DNA of 40,482 bases from JAQUOA01 sp037443785 (lineage in GTDB: Bacteria; Bacteroidota; Ignavibacteria; UBA10030; UBA8401), in contig JBBINR010000032.1 in NCBI GenBank assembly GCA_037443785.1, forward strand, positions 1-40,482, read 5' to 3'. The position numbers and the translations under genes are program-made. Shown here piece by piece: positions 32,132 to 40,482 of this stretch. Every line of letters starts with the position of its first letter. Within the stretch, counting starts at the first letter, position 1. A model generated the notes under the pieces. That model did not search any database, was not told the origin of the DNA, and worked only from the letters and a program-made list of their open reading frames with translations.

Positions 32132-35100
32132 TTATCGTAAATCTAATTTCATGGTTTGTATTTTATCTCTGTAAAATCCTACTGAACGGAGAAGTTCTGC
32201 CAGTGAGGATTCTGAAGGGCGAAGTGCATCACAATATTCAATAACAATGTCATTTTTGTGAGGATATGCAATCCGCATATGGTTGATGAATTGCGTTAAT
32301 CCCGCACGAACGGTGTCTGCATTCGCTTCGGTCAGCAGATACAACCGTGCGCCATAATTTTCGATCCACAGAATTGGAAATCCTCGTTCGCTAATAATAT
32401 AGTTTGACGGAAAACGCGAAATTCTCGGCAGTGCTGTCATCAAATTTCCGAAATCAATTCCCGTTCCAAACGGATTTGCGGGATCGCACGCATTCAAAAC
32501 TATTGGAACTTCTTGTTGTTTCCGTGGTTGCTTTATCGATTCAATCATATTCACGGCTTCGGGTATTGCAAATTGCATTCCTGAAAGACCTTCTATGAAA
32601 TATCCGCGCCGAATTTCTCCGCGCATTTCCATCCGTTGAAATTCCATCGCTAATAACGGCCACGGAAGAAGATTTTCTTCACGCTTTGCAATCTCGCGTG
32701 CAACAATTCCGTATCGTGCCAATAATTGCTGCGCCTGTCGTTGAATTTTTTCTTCGTCGGACACTGCTGCGCCAAGCACACTTCGGGTATGCACCAATGA
32801 CCATCGTCCATTCCATCCCGGCACTTGTTTCAAAGCTGTTCGAACTCGTTTCATCGCGACAGATTTTATTGGATTTCTCCGCGGATTGACAATCTCAAAG
32901 CGCTCGGCAGGAAAAATTTCATCAACTGTTCTGTATCGTTTGATATTAACGAATTCATCCGCAACATCGTTTGTGATTAGCCCGTGCCAGAATAATTCCG
33001 ACAATGATCTGTTTAACACCGCAAGGGACAAATTCATTCCCTCGCGAATGTCTGACAGAAACGAAGCACCGCTTTCTTTCAGGAATGTATAAACCTCCTG
33101 TGAGTGAGTTGAAAGGTTTTCCAATCCGGCTTCCTTTGACTCGATAAAAAAATGTCCATCACCGCGGACGATCCATTGCGATTTTCCCGCCAATGTCCCG
33201 ACACAAATCGTTTCACCGCGCGACACAAGACGGCGCACAAACGCAGGATCGTAATGACGCATTCGACTTCGAAATATTTCCGATTCCCATAGTTCGGGTT
33301 GAACAGCATATCCTTCAAACTGTTCTATAAGACTTTGAAGACCTTCTTCATTTTCTTCATGGGTTGATGGATGCCGATGCTGCCAATGAAGAAGAAACTG
33401 CATGAAATCGGCAATGGTTGCCGGCTTAATTTCTTTTCGCAGCATTGTGATTGAAGCACGATGAATGCGTTCAAGATTAGGGCGATAACACCATTGCTCA
33501 TCGCTGATTTCCGCAACGAATGATCCATGGACAAATTGTTCATCGGACGAAAGCAACCGCAGGATGGATTCGCATTCATCCAATGAAATTGAAAATCGAT
33601 CGGCAATGTATGAAGTGTGTAACGGACCATGCGTACGGAGTGTTCGTGCTATGACAAACCGGAGCGATTCATTCCGCTCAAATGCCGATCGACGGAATTG
33701 TTCCGGGATGGAAATTCCCATCGCTTCATTCGATTTACTAATCGATTTGTATAGCGGAAATTCTTCCGTAAGAATAAAATACTGCCGTGCGCTAATTTCA
33801 ATTGGAATGATAATATGCCGAGCTTTCAGATCTTCAATCCATGCTTTGTTTTCCGCGCGTGCAAGTATTTCGGCTTCTGTTAATTCGCCAAGGCGAAGAA
33901 ATACTTCCATCAGCTCTTCGCGCGAACGTGCTTTTTTTGTCATGGAAGTGAATTGCAATTGATCTTCAATCTTGCCAATGGCATCGTTTCGCACAACGGT
34001 TTTATAATTATCGAGATGCACAACATCGGAAAGTAATTCTCGATTTAATGACACGACCTGTTGCTTCCCGACATTTTTCGGATCGTCCGATTCGTACATG
34101 TATACGGCGGCAAAATCGAACAGTAAGCTTGATGCAAACGGGGACGGAATATCCGTTTGAACGGTATGAACGCGAATGTCGCCGTTTTCCAGTTTGGCAA
34201 AAATTTCTTTGAAATGTTCAAGATCAAGAACATCGTTCAAACATTCGCGCATGGTTTCAATGACGATGGGAAAATCGCCGTACTGTTTTACAATTTGCAG
34301 TAAGTCAGCGGCTTTCATCCTCTGTAGAAAAAACGGTCTTCGTTTTCCGGGAAGTCCTTTCGGAAGCAGCATTGCCCGTTCTGCGTTTTGTCTGAACAGG
34401 GCTCCGAATAGAGGAGAGGAAGGAATTTTTTCGATCAAGATTTGTTGCGCCGATTGAAGCGAAAGTGAAGAAATAATATCAAGCGGCAGCCGTTCAACAT
34501 CGGAACATCGAAAAAGAATTCCATTATCATTATACAGCATTTGCACTTCTATGCCCAGACGCCGCTGTAATTCGTGATGAAGAACAACTCCAAGCAAACC
34601 GTTGATGCTGCGTCCATAAAGCGAATGCACCACAATCCGAGGGTCGCCAATTTCATCGCGAAAACCTTCGACAACAATTGTATTATGCGATGGAACAATT
34701 TGGGTTGCTTCCTTTTGTTCACTGATGTAAGCGACAATATTGCGGGCGGAATGGTGATCAATGGGAAAATTTTCAAGTGAAAAATGTGCGTGGTCGTTCC
34801 GACGAATGTCTGAATCTTTTTGAATTCGATGCTGACTTTTATCAGCATGAGATTGACTTGAAAGATTTTCTAAAAATTCGCCAACCTTTATGCTAAGTTC
34901 ATATGTCCGTCCAATAGATTCGCCTTTCCAAAACGGCATCCGCGCAGGCTGGCCCGGTGCGGGAGAGACGACAACTTTATTTGCATCGATATCCATCATG
35001 CGCCAGACATTTGAGCCGAGAATAAATGTATCTCCGGCACGGCTTTCATAAATAAATTCTTCATCAACTTCGCCGACTTTTGTTTTACGGTCTTCGAGGT

Positions 35101-36844
35101 AGACGCCGAAATACCCTCGGTCTGGGATTGTTCCGGCGTTAGTTATTGCAAGTTTTGAAGAACCGGGCAAAGCTGATAGTGTGTTGTGAAGTTTGTCCCA
35201 CATAATCCGTGCGCGCAATTCCCGGAATGCTTCATTTGTGTATCGTCCGGCAAGCATATCAAGAATCGCATGATAGATTTTTTTTGTCAGCGTATTGTAA
35301 TTGTATGACCGGCGGAACAGGGTGAATAAATCGTCGGCATTCCAATCTTCAACACTTACCATTGAAACAATTTGCTGGGCAAGAACATCCAGGCAATTTT
35401 TTGGAATAGATGTCCGCTCGATGTCGTGATCCTTCATTGCTTTGGCAACAATAATTGATTCAAGAAGATCGTCGCGGTGCGTAACGATAATTCGTCCCTT
35501 GCTTTGTGCACTGACCAAATGTCCGGACCGTCCGATCCGTTGCAATCCGCGGGCAATCCCTTTGGACGATTGAATTTGCACAACAAGGTCAACACTTCCG
35601 ATGTCGATACCAAGTTCAAGCGCCGATGTCGTCACGAGACAGCGTAATGAACCTGACTTCAAATCTTTTTCTAACTTTTCTCGCACGTCACGGGACATTG
35701 AGCCGTGGTAGGCAAAAATTCTCATTGGAGAATGTGATTCTTGCAGCGGGAATTTTTTTTGTTCGAAAACAGGAACTGCATAATTATTAAATGTGTCAGA
35801 TTGTCCTTCAAGCATCTCATTCAATTTTCCGGAGAGGCGTTCCGCTACTCTTCGGCTGTTTACGAAAATTAATGTCGTTTTGTGTTTGGAAATAAGATCG
35901 AGCAATTTCGGATAAATAGGATTCCATGCACTATCGAACGGCATATCAGAAAAATCGATGACAGGGCAAATTACCTCCAGGTCGACATTTTTTTTGTATC
36001 CTGCATCGATGATCGTTACCTCCCGTGGAATATATTTTTCATCCCTGTAATCGAAACCTCCGAGAAATCGCGCAACCTCCTCAAGTGGTTTTTGAGTAGC
36101 CGATAATCCAATGCGGACGAACGATTTTTTCCCGTCATTCCGTACATGAGCGATCAATTCTTCAAGCCGTTCCAATGTTATTGAAAGATGGACGCCGCGC
36201 TTGTTATTGCTTATGGAATGAATTTCGTCCACGATAACATACTGCACAGTGGCAAACATTTTTCGCGCTTTCTCGGACGACAGCATCAGATAGAGCGACT
36301 CGGGTGTCGTTATTAAAATATCAGGAGGATTGCGAAGCATTGAAGCGCGTTCGCTTTGTGTTGTATCACCGGTGCGAACGGCGGAACGAATCGGAATGAA
36401 ATCGATATGTTGATTGCGCGCTTCTTCGGCAATTCCTTGAAGCGGAATTTCAAGATTGCGATGGATATCATTATTCAATGCTTTCAACGGCGATACGTAC
36501 AAAACACGAATACCGTCATTGACAGAAGTACCGTCGGAAGAAATTATGGTATAATCGGAACGACGGACAATTTTCTTTTTGCCGCCGTGCGAATACTTTG
36601 CCTCAACTTCGCGGGAGCTTGCAATGACGTTTGCAAGGACAATATTCTCTTCGACAATATGATTGATGCACCACATAAATGCCGCAAGTGTTTTTCCCGA
36701 TCCGGTTGGAGCGACGATCAGCGAGTGTTCTCCTTCGGAGATCGGCTTCCATCCTTGTTGCTGTGGTGGAGAAGGATTTCCAAATGTCTTTGTGAACCAT
36801 GCCTGCACGACAGGGTGAAATTTTGCCAGAGAATCATTTATCAT
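32132..36844 (-). CDS. lhr: Lhr-family superfamily 2 helicase (full length)
   Basis: This ATP-dependent 3'-to-5' nucleic-acid helicase has about 1570 residues, near the E. coli Lhr length of about 1538, and carries both the Lhr core and the large C-terminal extension. I start it at the ATG at 36844; the frame opens at a TTG at 36880, which is less likely. Motifs visible in order are Walker A APTGSGKTLAAF, DEIH (VDEIHSISNNKRG), SAT (GLSATQKP) and the motif VI arginine finger QRIGRSGH. The winged-helix and Lhr-specific domains fill the next part, and the C-terminal half resembles E. coli Lhr-CTD. It is the first gene of a minus-strand series with an amidase, a K+ channel and an NYN protein. The MPE/ligase/exonuclease partners often seen with bacterial Lhr are not nearby. 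Confidence 0.93.
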   Translation of the reverse strand: MINDSLAKFHPVVQAWFTKTFGNPSPPQQQGWKPISEGEHSLIVAPTGSGKTLAAFMWCINHIVEENIVLANVIASSREVEAKYSHGGKKKIVRRSDYTIISSDGTSVNDGIRVLYVSPLKALNNDIHRNLEIPLQGIAEEARNQHIDFIPIRSAVRTGDTTQSERASMLRNPPDILITTPESLYLMLSSEKARKMFATVQYVIVDEIHSISNNKRGVHLSITLERLEELIAHVRNDGKKSFVRIGLSATQKPLEEVARFLGGFDYRDEKYIPREVTIIDAGYKKNVDLEVICPVIDFSDMPFDSAWNPIYPKLLDLISKHKTTLIFVNSRRVAERLSGKLNEMLEGQSDTFNNYAVPVFEQKKFPLQESHSPMRIFAYHGSMSRDVREKLEKDLKSGSLRCLVTTSALELGIDIGSVDLVVQIQSSKGIARGLQRIGRSGHLVSAQSKGRIIVTHRDDLLESIIVAKAMKDHDIERTSIPKNCLDVLAQQIVSMVSVEDWNADDLFTLFRRSYNYNTLTKKIYHAILDMLAGRYTNEAFRELRARIMWDKLHNTLSALPGSSKLAITNAGTIPDRGYFGVYLEDRKTKVGEVDEEFIYESRAGDTFILGSNVWRMMDIDANKVVVSPAPGQPARMPFWKGESIGRTYELSIKVGEFLENLSSQSHADKSQHRIQKDSDIRRNDHAHFSLENFPIDHHSARNIVAYISEQKEATQIVPSHNTIVVEGFRDEIGDPRIVVHSLYGRSINGLLGVVLHHELQRRLGIEVQMLYNDNGILFRCSDVERLPLDIISSLSLQSAQQILIEKIPSSPLFGALFRQNAERAMLLPKGLPGKRRPFFLQRMKAADLLQIVKQYGDFPIVIETMRECLNDVLDLEHFKEIFAKLENGDIRVHTVQTDIPSPFASSLLFDFAAVYMYESDDPKNVGKQQVVSLNRELLSDVVHLDNYKTVVRNDAIGKIEDQLQFTSMTKKARSREELMEVFLRLGELTEAEILARAENKAWIEDLKARHIIIPIEISARQYFILTEEFPLYKSISKSNEAMGISIPEQFRRSAFERNESLRFVIARTLRTHGPLHTSYIADRFSISLDECESILRLLSSDEQFVHGSFVAEISDEQWCYRPNLERIHRASITMLRKEIKPATIADFMQFLLHWQHRHPSTHEENEEGLQSLIEQFEGYAVQPELWESEIFRSRMRHYDPAFVRRLVSRGETICVGTLAGKSQWIVRGDGHFFIESKEAGLENLSTHSQEVYTFLKESGASFLSDIREGMNLSLAVLNRSLSELFWHGLITNDVADEFVNIKRYRTVDEIFPAERFEIVNPRRNPIKSVAMKRVRTALKQVPGWNGRWSLVHTRSVLGAAVSDEEKIQRQAQQLLARYGIVAREIAKREENLLPWPLLAMEFQRMEMRGEIRRGYFIEGLSGMQFAIPEAVNMIESIKQPRKQQEVPIVLNACDPANPFGTGIDFGNLMTALPRISRFPSNYIISERGFPILWIENYGARLYLLTEANADTVRAGLTQFINHMRIAYPHKNDIVIEYCDALRPSESSLAELLRSVGFYRDKIQTMKLDLR

Positions 36845-37064
36845 AGTATTGAAAGTAAGAAAAGCACACAGGAAGGGCAAGAAAACACCACTTTACTGCA
36901 AAAATCGGCAATCGATTGATTTTATTTTTTGTTCTTTCTACTATTGTAGTGATAAACAAATTCTCCTTCGCCGTTTATTTTGACGCAAAAACTTGATAGC
37001 TTAATGGTTGTAACTTACAACGTCTGTTGCCGTAACAGTAGCAGTATGCACTATCAAACAATTC

Positions 37065-39851
37065 ATGCCGATTTATTTCAATAAAATATATTTTCAACGA
37101 CTGCTGTTCGGAATAAACGCAATTGCATTGCTTATTATTGCTGCCGTAACGTTTTCTATTTTTATCAGCTCACCGACCGATGAGAATGTTTTCCGAGACG
37201 TTTCCGCCAGATTGATGTTTGTCAAGACTATCAATGGACAATTATTAAGCGGCAAACCCTTTACCGGTTTTCGCTCTGATATTAAGCGACATGGAATTGA
37301 TTCTCTGCGAACAGGTGATCTTATTTTAAAGATCAATGGTGGAGAACCGAAAACAACGAAAGATATCTATGAAATGGTGTCGAATGGTCCGAAGGAATCC
37401 CGGTTTGAGATCCTTCGTCCTTCCTTGAATTATGTTTTCGAGTTCAAGGTTGACCGATCGGCGATCAATGATGATGCATTTATCAAACTTCCAAATTACG
37501 CTTATGTTACTGACGTTATTCCGAACGGAGCTTCGGACAGAGCAGGAATGAACGCCGGAGATTTAATCATTCGCATCAACGAAAAAGAGTTTAAAAATTC
37601 GACAGAGGCAGACCAAATTCTTCGATCAGGACAAATCGGAAAATCATTGAAGTATGACGTGTTGCGAAATAATGAAATAAAAACACTTCAGGTCATTCTC
37701 GCCAAATTTGGTATCCAATTCAGCATTTTGATTTTCTGCCTAAGCGGTTTTGTCGTTATGATTGTCGGATCGTTTATTGTCATCTCGCGTCCGAACATTT
37801 TTTCGGCAAAACTCATCGGGCTTGGATTGCTCTATCTTGGCTTTTTCATGTCCGTTATGCTGGTGCGGAGAATAGAGATTCTTACACCGCTGGTTCTGAC
37901 CCGCAATATTCTAATGGGCGCGGCGTATGCAATCGGCATTGCATTTATTTTTCACAGCACTCATTATTTCCCAACAGAACGTCCCGAATTAATTTCCCGC
38001 CGTTGGATTGCTATTTCTTATTATGTCGTATCAATCGTAACGGCGGTTCTTGTCGGTATAACGAATGGTTTCTTGTTTCTGTTTATCTTTTTCGTCTATG
38101 GCGCAGTGATCATGTTTCGGTTTAGGAAATATGCTTCGCCTGAATACAAAAAACTCAATGTTTTCACTCGGTGGAGTGCAATACTGACGGTTATTCTTTC
38201 CGCTTGTGCGATATTTTTCTTCCGTGAATCAACCACGGGAACCGCGTTTGGTATTGTTGGAATTTTATTGACATCGATACCGCTTGCGTATATTTATACC
38301 ATCGGACGATACCGTTTGCTGGATTTGAATTTACGCGTAAGGCGAAACACTCAATACAGTATTCTTACGGCAATCTGGGCAGCAGTAATATTTGTCCTGC
38401 TGATCTGGACATTCTTTTCTCTTCCGTTGCTCGACCTTCCGAAAGCAAATATTATTTTCACCGGTGCGTCGATCGAAATCAACGACAGCACAAGCCTTTC
38501 TCCGCAGCGTATTTCTGCAGAAAAAATTATTTTGATGCTTTTAGCTATCGGTTCGACATTTGGTTTCTTCGCGGTCAGAAAATCCGGACAGAAAATCATC
38601 GATAAAAAATATTTCCGGCAGCAGTATGATTACCGGAAAGCATCGCACGAAATTGCCGAGATTCTTGCGACAACGTTGACGATGGAAGAACTTGCCAAAG
38701 GCTTCATTCAAAAGCTAAGCGCATTGATGAAATTAAAGCGGGCAGGTGTTGTGTTCTTCCGCGATGAAAACTGCTGTTCCTGTGCATCGTCATTCGGCTT
38801 TAACGATGCAGTGTGGAAGACATTCTGTCTGACGAACGAGAAATTATTAATTCCCGCTATCAAGCAATTTAAAAACGAATTCCGCGTCGATTATCTTCCG
38901 TCGCCGCTGAAAGAAGAATTTCAATCTGAGGGATTTCAATATCTCGTACCGATATCGTCCAAAGAACGGTTAATCGGCGTGCTGATGATCGGAGAGAAGC
39001 TGGCAGAAACGACGTTAACGCAGGAAGATTTGTTATTTCTTTCATCGGCAGCGAAACAAGCATCGGTGGCAATCGAAAATGCGTTTCTCTACGAAGAACT
39101 TGCGGAAAAAGAACGAATGAAACACGAATTGCAAATTGCACGGCGCATTCAATTGGAATCGCTCCCGCAAAAAATTCCGCAAGTCGCCGGACTGCAAATT
39201 TCGGGGACGTCTGTTCCTGCAATGGAAGTCGGCGGTGATTTTTACGACTACTTGACAAGGGATAAAAATAAATTGACAATCATCATCGGCGATGTGAGCG
39301 GCAAAGGGACGTCGGCAGCGTTGTATATGTCCAAGGTACAGGGAATTCTTCGTTCGCTGCACGGATTCGATTTATCGCCGAAAGAATTATTCCATCGCGC
39401 CAATACGCTGCTCTGCCAGGATCTTGAAAAACGCTCGTTTGTCACCGTGCTTGGCGCTGAATTTCATATTCAGAAAAATAAAGTTTCCGTTGCGCGGGCC
39501 GGACATTTGCCGCTCTTTCATTACAAAGCGACGCAGCAGCGCATTGAAAAAATTATCCCGCGCGGATTAGGACTCGGTTTAAACGATGCCGGTGTTTTTA
39601 CATCGGAAATGGAGCAAAAGGAAATTCACTTTGAGACAGGCGATATTTTCTTGTTTGCCACGGATGGTGTTTCCGAAGCGCATAACGATGTCACTGATTT
39701 TGGGGAAGAGAAAATGCAGGAATTGTTGATTGCCGGAAAAGATAACTCTCCGCAGGAAATTCAACAATCTATTATCGATTCAATCAAATCGTTTGTCGGC
39801 AATCAGCCGCAGCATGACGACCAGACCGTTGTAGTTGTAAAAATCGTGTAA
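37065..39851 (+). CDS. Sensor PP2C phosphatase: PDZ-PDZ-multiTM-GAF-SpoIIE (RsbU-like)
   Basis: This 928-residue membrane protein phosphatase would dephosphorylate an anti-sigma antagonist or other target. Helix 1 (about 12-34) precedes two PDZ-like repeats (about 50-130 and 138-212; the second shows NGASDRAGMNAGDLIIRIN). Then comes a block of seven to eight helices (about 218-460) and a short linker. A GAF-like domain (about 525-690, ending LLFLSSAAKQASVAIENAFLYEEL) leads by a coiled-coil into the PP2C domain (about 700-928). Metal-binding residues are VGGDFYDY, IGDVSGKGTSAAL, FATDGVSEAHN and HDDQTVVVV. The start is the ATG at 37065. The extracytoplasmic PDZ domains probably sense peptides or misfolded proteins. 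No anti-sigma, STAS or sigma gene is next to it. Confidence 0.92.
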   Translation: MPIYFNKIYFQRLLFGINAIALLIIAAVTFSIFISSPTDENVFRDVSARLMFVKTINGQLLSGKPFTGFRSDIKRHGIDSLRTGDLILKINGGEPKTTKDIYEMVSNGPKESRFEILRPSLNYVFEFKVDRSAINDDAFIKLPNYAYVTDVIPNGASDRAGMNAGDLIIRINEKEFKNSTEADQILRSGQIGKSLKYDVLRNNEIKTLQVILAKFGIQFSILIFCLSGFVVMIVGSFIVISRPNIFSAKLIGLGLLYLGFFMSVMLVRRIEILTPLVLTRNILMGAAYAIGIAFIFHSTHYFPTERPELISRRWIAISYYVVSIVTAVLVGITNGFLFLFIFFVYGAVIMFRFRKYASPEYKKLNVFTRWSAILTVILSACAIFFFRESTTGTAFGIVGILLTSIPLAYIYTIGRYRLLDLNLRVRRNTQYSILTAIWAAVIFVLLIWTFFSLPLLDLPKANIIFTGASIEINDSTSLSPQRISAEKIILMLLAIGSTFGFFAVRKSGQKIIDKKYFRQQYDYRKASHEIAEILATTLTMEELAKGFIQKLSALMKLKRAGVVFFRDENCCSCASSFGFNDAVWKTFCLTNEKLLIPAIKQFKNEFRVDYLPSPLKEEFQSEGFQYLVPISSKERLIGVLMIGEKLAETTLTQEDLLFLSSAAKQASVAIENAFLYEELAEKERMKHELQIARRIQLESLPQKIPQVAGLQISGTSVPAMEVGGDFYDYLTRDKNKLTIIIGDVSGKGTSAALYMSKVQGILRSLHGFDLSPKELFHRANTLLCQDLEKRSFVTVLGAEFHIQKNKVSVARAGHLPLFHYKATQQRIEKIIPRGLGLGLNDAGVFTSEMEQKEIHFETGDIFLFATDGVSEAHNDVTDFGEEKMQELLIAGKDNSPQEIQQSIIDSIKSFVGNQPQHDDQTVVVVKIV

Positions 39852-39886
39852 TGGCATCGCGAGGATTGGCTGAAGTTTAGGAAATA

Positions 39887-39917
39887 AAAAAGGTCGGATA
39901 GAAAATCCGACCTTTTT
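39887..39917. terminator. Strong bidirectional terminator
   Basis: A perfect 13-bp stem (AAAAAGGTCGGAT, 39887-39899, with ATCCGACCTTTTT, 39905-39917) with an AGAAA loop. It ends the PP2C gene on the + strand and lies just past the 3' end of the minus-strand tRNA, so it can serve both. Confidence 0.92.
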
Positions 39918-39922
39918 ATTTG

Positions 39923-39994
39923 TAGCGCGTACGGGAATCGAACCCGTGTTTAAGCCTTGAGAGGGCTCCGTCCTAGCCGCTAGACGAACGCGCC
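39923..39994 (-). tRNA. tRNA-Glu (anticodon CTC)
   Basis: Read on the minus strand, a 72-base cloverleaf folds. The acceptor GGCGCGT pairs with ACGCGCT (first pair G-T), the D-arm is GTCT..AGGAC, and the anticodon arm GAGCC-CTCTCAA-GGCTT has anticodon CTC, which reads GAG. The T-arm is ACGGG-TTCGATT-CCCGT. The discriminator is A, and CCA is not encoded. The body closely matches the usual bacterial tRNA-Glu. Confidence 0.93.
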
Positions 39995-40093
39995 ATGTAA
40001 TGGCGTATAAAGGTACGAAGAATAGAAGAGAGTCTCAACCGTAATTTTTTTCTTTCGATTCGGAGTATCAAGTCTTCGATTCAGCGTATTTTG

Positions 40094-40122
40094 TTGACGA
40101 AAATATTTATTATCGGTACATT
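40094..40122 (+). promoter_or_regulatory. Candidate promoter of the last, truncated gene
   Basis: TTGACG (40094-40099) and TACATT (40117-40122) are 17 bases apart, about 140 bases before the ATG at 40262. Apart from this and the hairpin at 40227-40255, the 267 bases between the tRNA and the last gene show nothing else I can name. Confidence 0.28.
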
Positions 40123-40226
40123 CTATAAAAGAAAATTGACTCCGGCAACCCTTCGCACTTAATTTCAAAGGCTGACAGAGCCAACAATTACATTCAAACC
40201 GAATAAATTCCGATTGAGGTCGCCTG

Positions 40227-40255
40227 ATCCTTTATTAGCAAGGCATAATAAGGAT
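40227..40255 (+). promoter_or_regulatory. Hairpin over the Shine-Dalgarno of the last gene
   Basis: ATCCTTTATT (40227-40236) can pair with AATAAGGAT (40247-40255), nine pairs with one bulged T. The right arm contains the AAGGA site seven bases before the ATG. An alternative GCCT/AGGC pairing (40222-40225 with 40241-40244) could compete. This suggests, but does not prove, control of translation. Confidence 0.4.
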
Positions 40256-40261
40256 ATAACA

Positions 40262-40482
40262 ATGAAGCAATCAATAGTTGTTTATTTGTTCGTTGTAATA
40301 CTCTTTACTCCGGTTGATAATGTCAATGCTCAAATAAAAGATTTCTTTCCCCTCAAGAATGGGATTGAACAACATTACTCTTATTTGATGGAATCTTCGA
40401 GTTACAAAAGCCCAATCTATGGACCTGAAAGCCGTGATGATTATTGGAAAGACAGTGGAACCGTTGTTTATAAATATCTAAA
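40262..40482 (+). CDS. Exported protein of unknown function, 5' part only
   Basis: The frame is open from the ATG at 40262 to the end of the window (73 codons plus two bases). It begins with a clear signal peptide (MKQSIVVYLFVVILFTPV, cleaved near NVNAQ) and continues with polar, aromatic-rich sequence (KDFFPLKNGIEQHYSYLM, then SRDDYWKDSGTVVYKYL). The mature start resembles secreted proteins that open with an F-P-L-x-x-G-x-x-W/H-Y strand, but no family can be named from so little. AAGGA lies seven bases upstream, inside a hairpin. It follows the minus-strand tRNA gene in the opposite direction. Confidence 0.75.
   Translation, partial: MKQSIVVYLFVVILFTPVDNVNAQIKDFFPLKNGIEQHYSYLMESSSYKSPIYGPESRDDYWKDSGTVVYKYL

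Noticed and set aside
36356..36919. 187-residue plus-strand frame opposite the start of lhr
   Set aside because: Its sequence is a shadow of the helicase N-terminus and has no recognisable domain or start signal.
36980..37007. TTGACG-16-TAATGG as a promoter of the PP2C gene
   Set aside because: The -10 element matches poorly, so I left it out.
1..40482. Toxin-antitoxin, restriction, CRISPR or phage-defence system
   Set aside because: I looked for nuclease/kinase pairs, repeat arrays, integrases and transposases; PhoH-PIN, the NYN protein and Lhr are housekeeping-like and not arranged as a defence locus.

Overview
The window reads as ordinary chromosome of a Gram-negative bacterium from the Bacteroidota/Chlorobiota (FCB) side of the tree, perhaps an Ignavibacteria-like lineage. 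This is inferred from several traits: moderate-to-low GC with AT-rich spacers, many exported proteins and outer-membrane beta-barrels, a KirBac channel, exported prolyl-peptidases, and a small protein beside rpmB that resembles the Bacteroidota DUF4295/bL38 family. Many genes carry AGGAG-type ribosome binding sites and some carry none. No phage, transposase, CRISPR array or rRNA was seen. No gene-free stretch exceeds about 270 bases once the tRNA is counted. The spacers at 3925-4078 and 15343-15565 show nothing I can name.

Layout. (1) 1-2022: lysA (3' end), a flavin-binding PNPOx-fold protein and asd, giving DAP/lysine synthesis genes on the + strand. (2) 2098-8869: an EptA-like phosphoethanolamine transferase with a damaged metal motif, an organophosphate:phosphate antiporter-type MFS protein and an unknown multi-pass membrane protein, facing an unknown P-loop kinase-like protein and an exported 5'-nucleotidase. 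(3) 8986-11607: a YbaK-type deacylase and a prolyl oligopeptidase. (4) 11717-15342: a tightly overlapping chain of a small exported protein, a beta-barrel, a HAMP-class III nucleotide cyclase and a radical SAM protein. (5) 15566-20813: PhoH with a PIN domain, a Tat/lipoprotein D-aminoacylase-like hydrolase and a CocE/NonD hydrolase.

(6) 20924-28836 is dominated by metals. A bL38-like protein and bL28 are followed by a His-rich exported protein, a porin, a ZnuA-type binding protein and a ZnuB-type permease, with no ABC ATPase in the window. Facing these on the minus strand is an operon of a CDF/TMEM163-like transporter, a DtxR/MntR regulator, an Nramp-UspA fusion and, last, a small beta-barrel. 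It is headed by a perfect 16-bp DtxR-type palindrome inside the promoter.

(7) 28935-36844, minus strand: a full-length Lhr helicase, an exported amidase, a KirBac potassium channel and a YacP/NYN ribonuclease-like protein in one closely packed co-directional series. (8) 37065-40482: a PDZ-PDZ-multi-TM-GAF-PP2C phosphatase, a shared terminator, tRNA-Glu(CTC) on the minus strand, and the 5' end of an exported protein whose Shine-Dalgarno lies in a predicted hairpin.

The points most worth a second look are the DH-to-TT change in the EptA-like enzyme with DH preserved in the neighbouring frame, the self-contained Mn/Fe operon with its operator, the ATPase-less zinc locus coupled to ribosomal genes, and the Cys-to-Asp change in the D-aminoacylase-like enzyme. 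I did not see an obviously new defence or mobile system.
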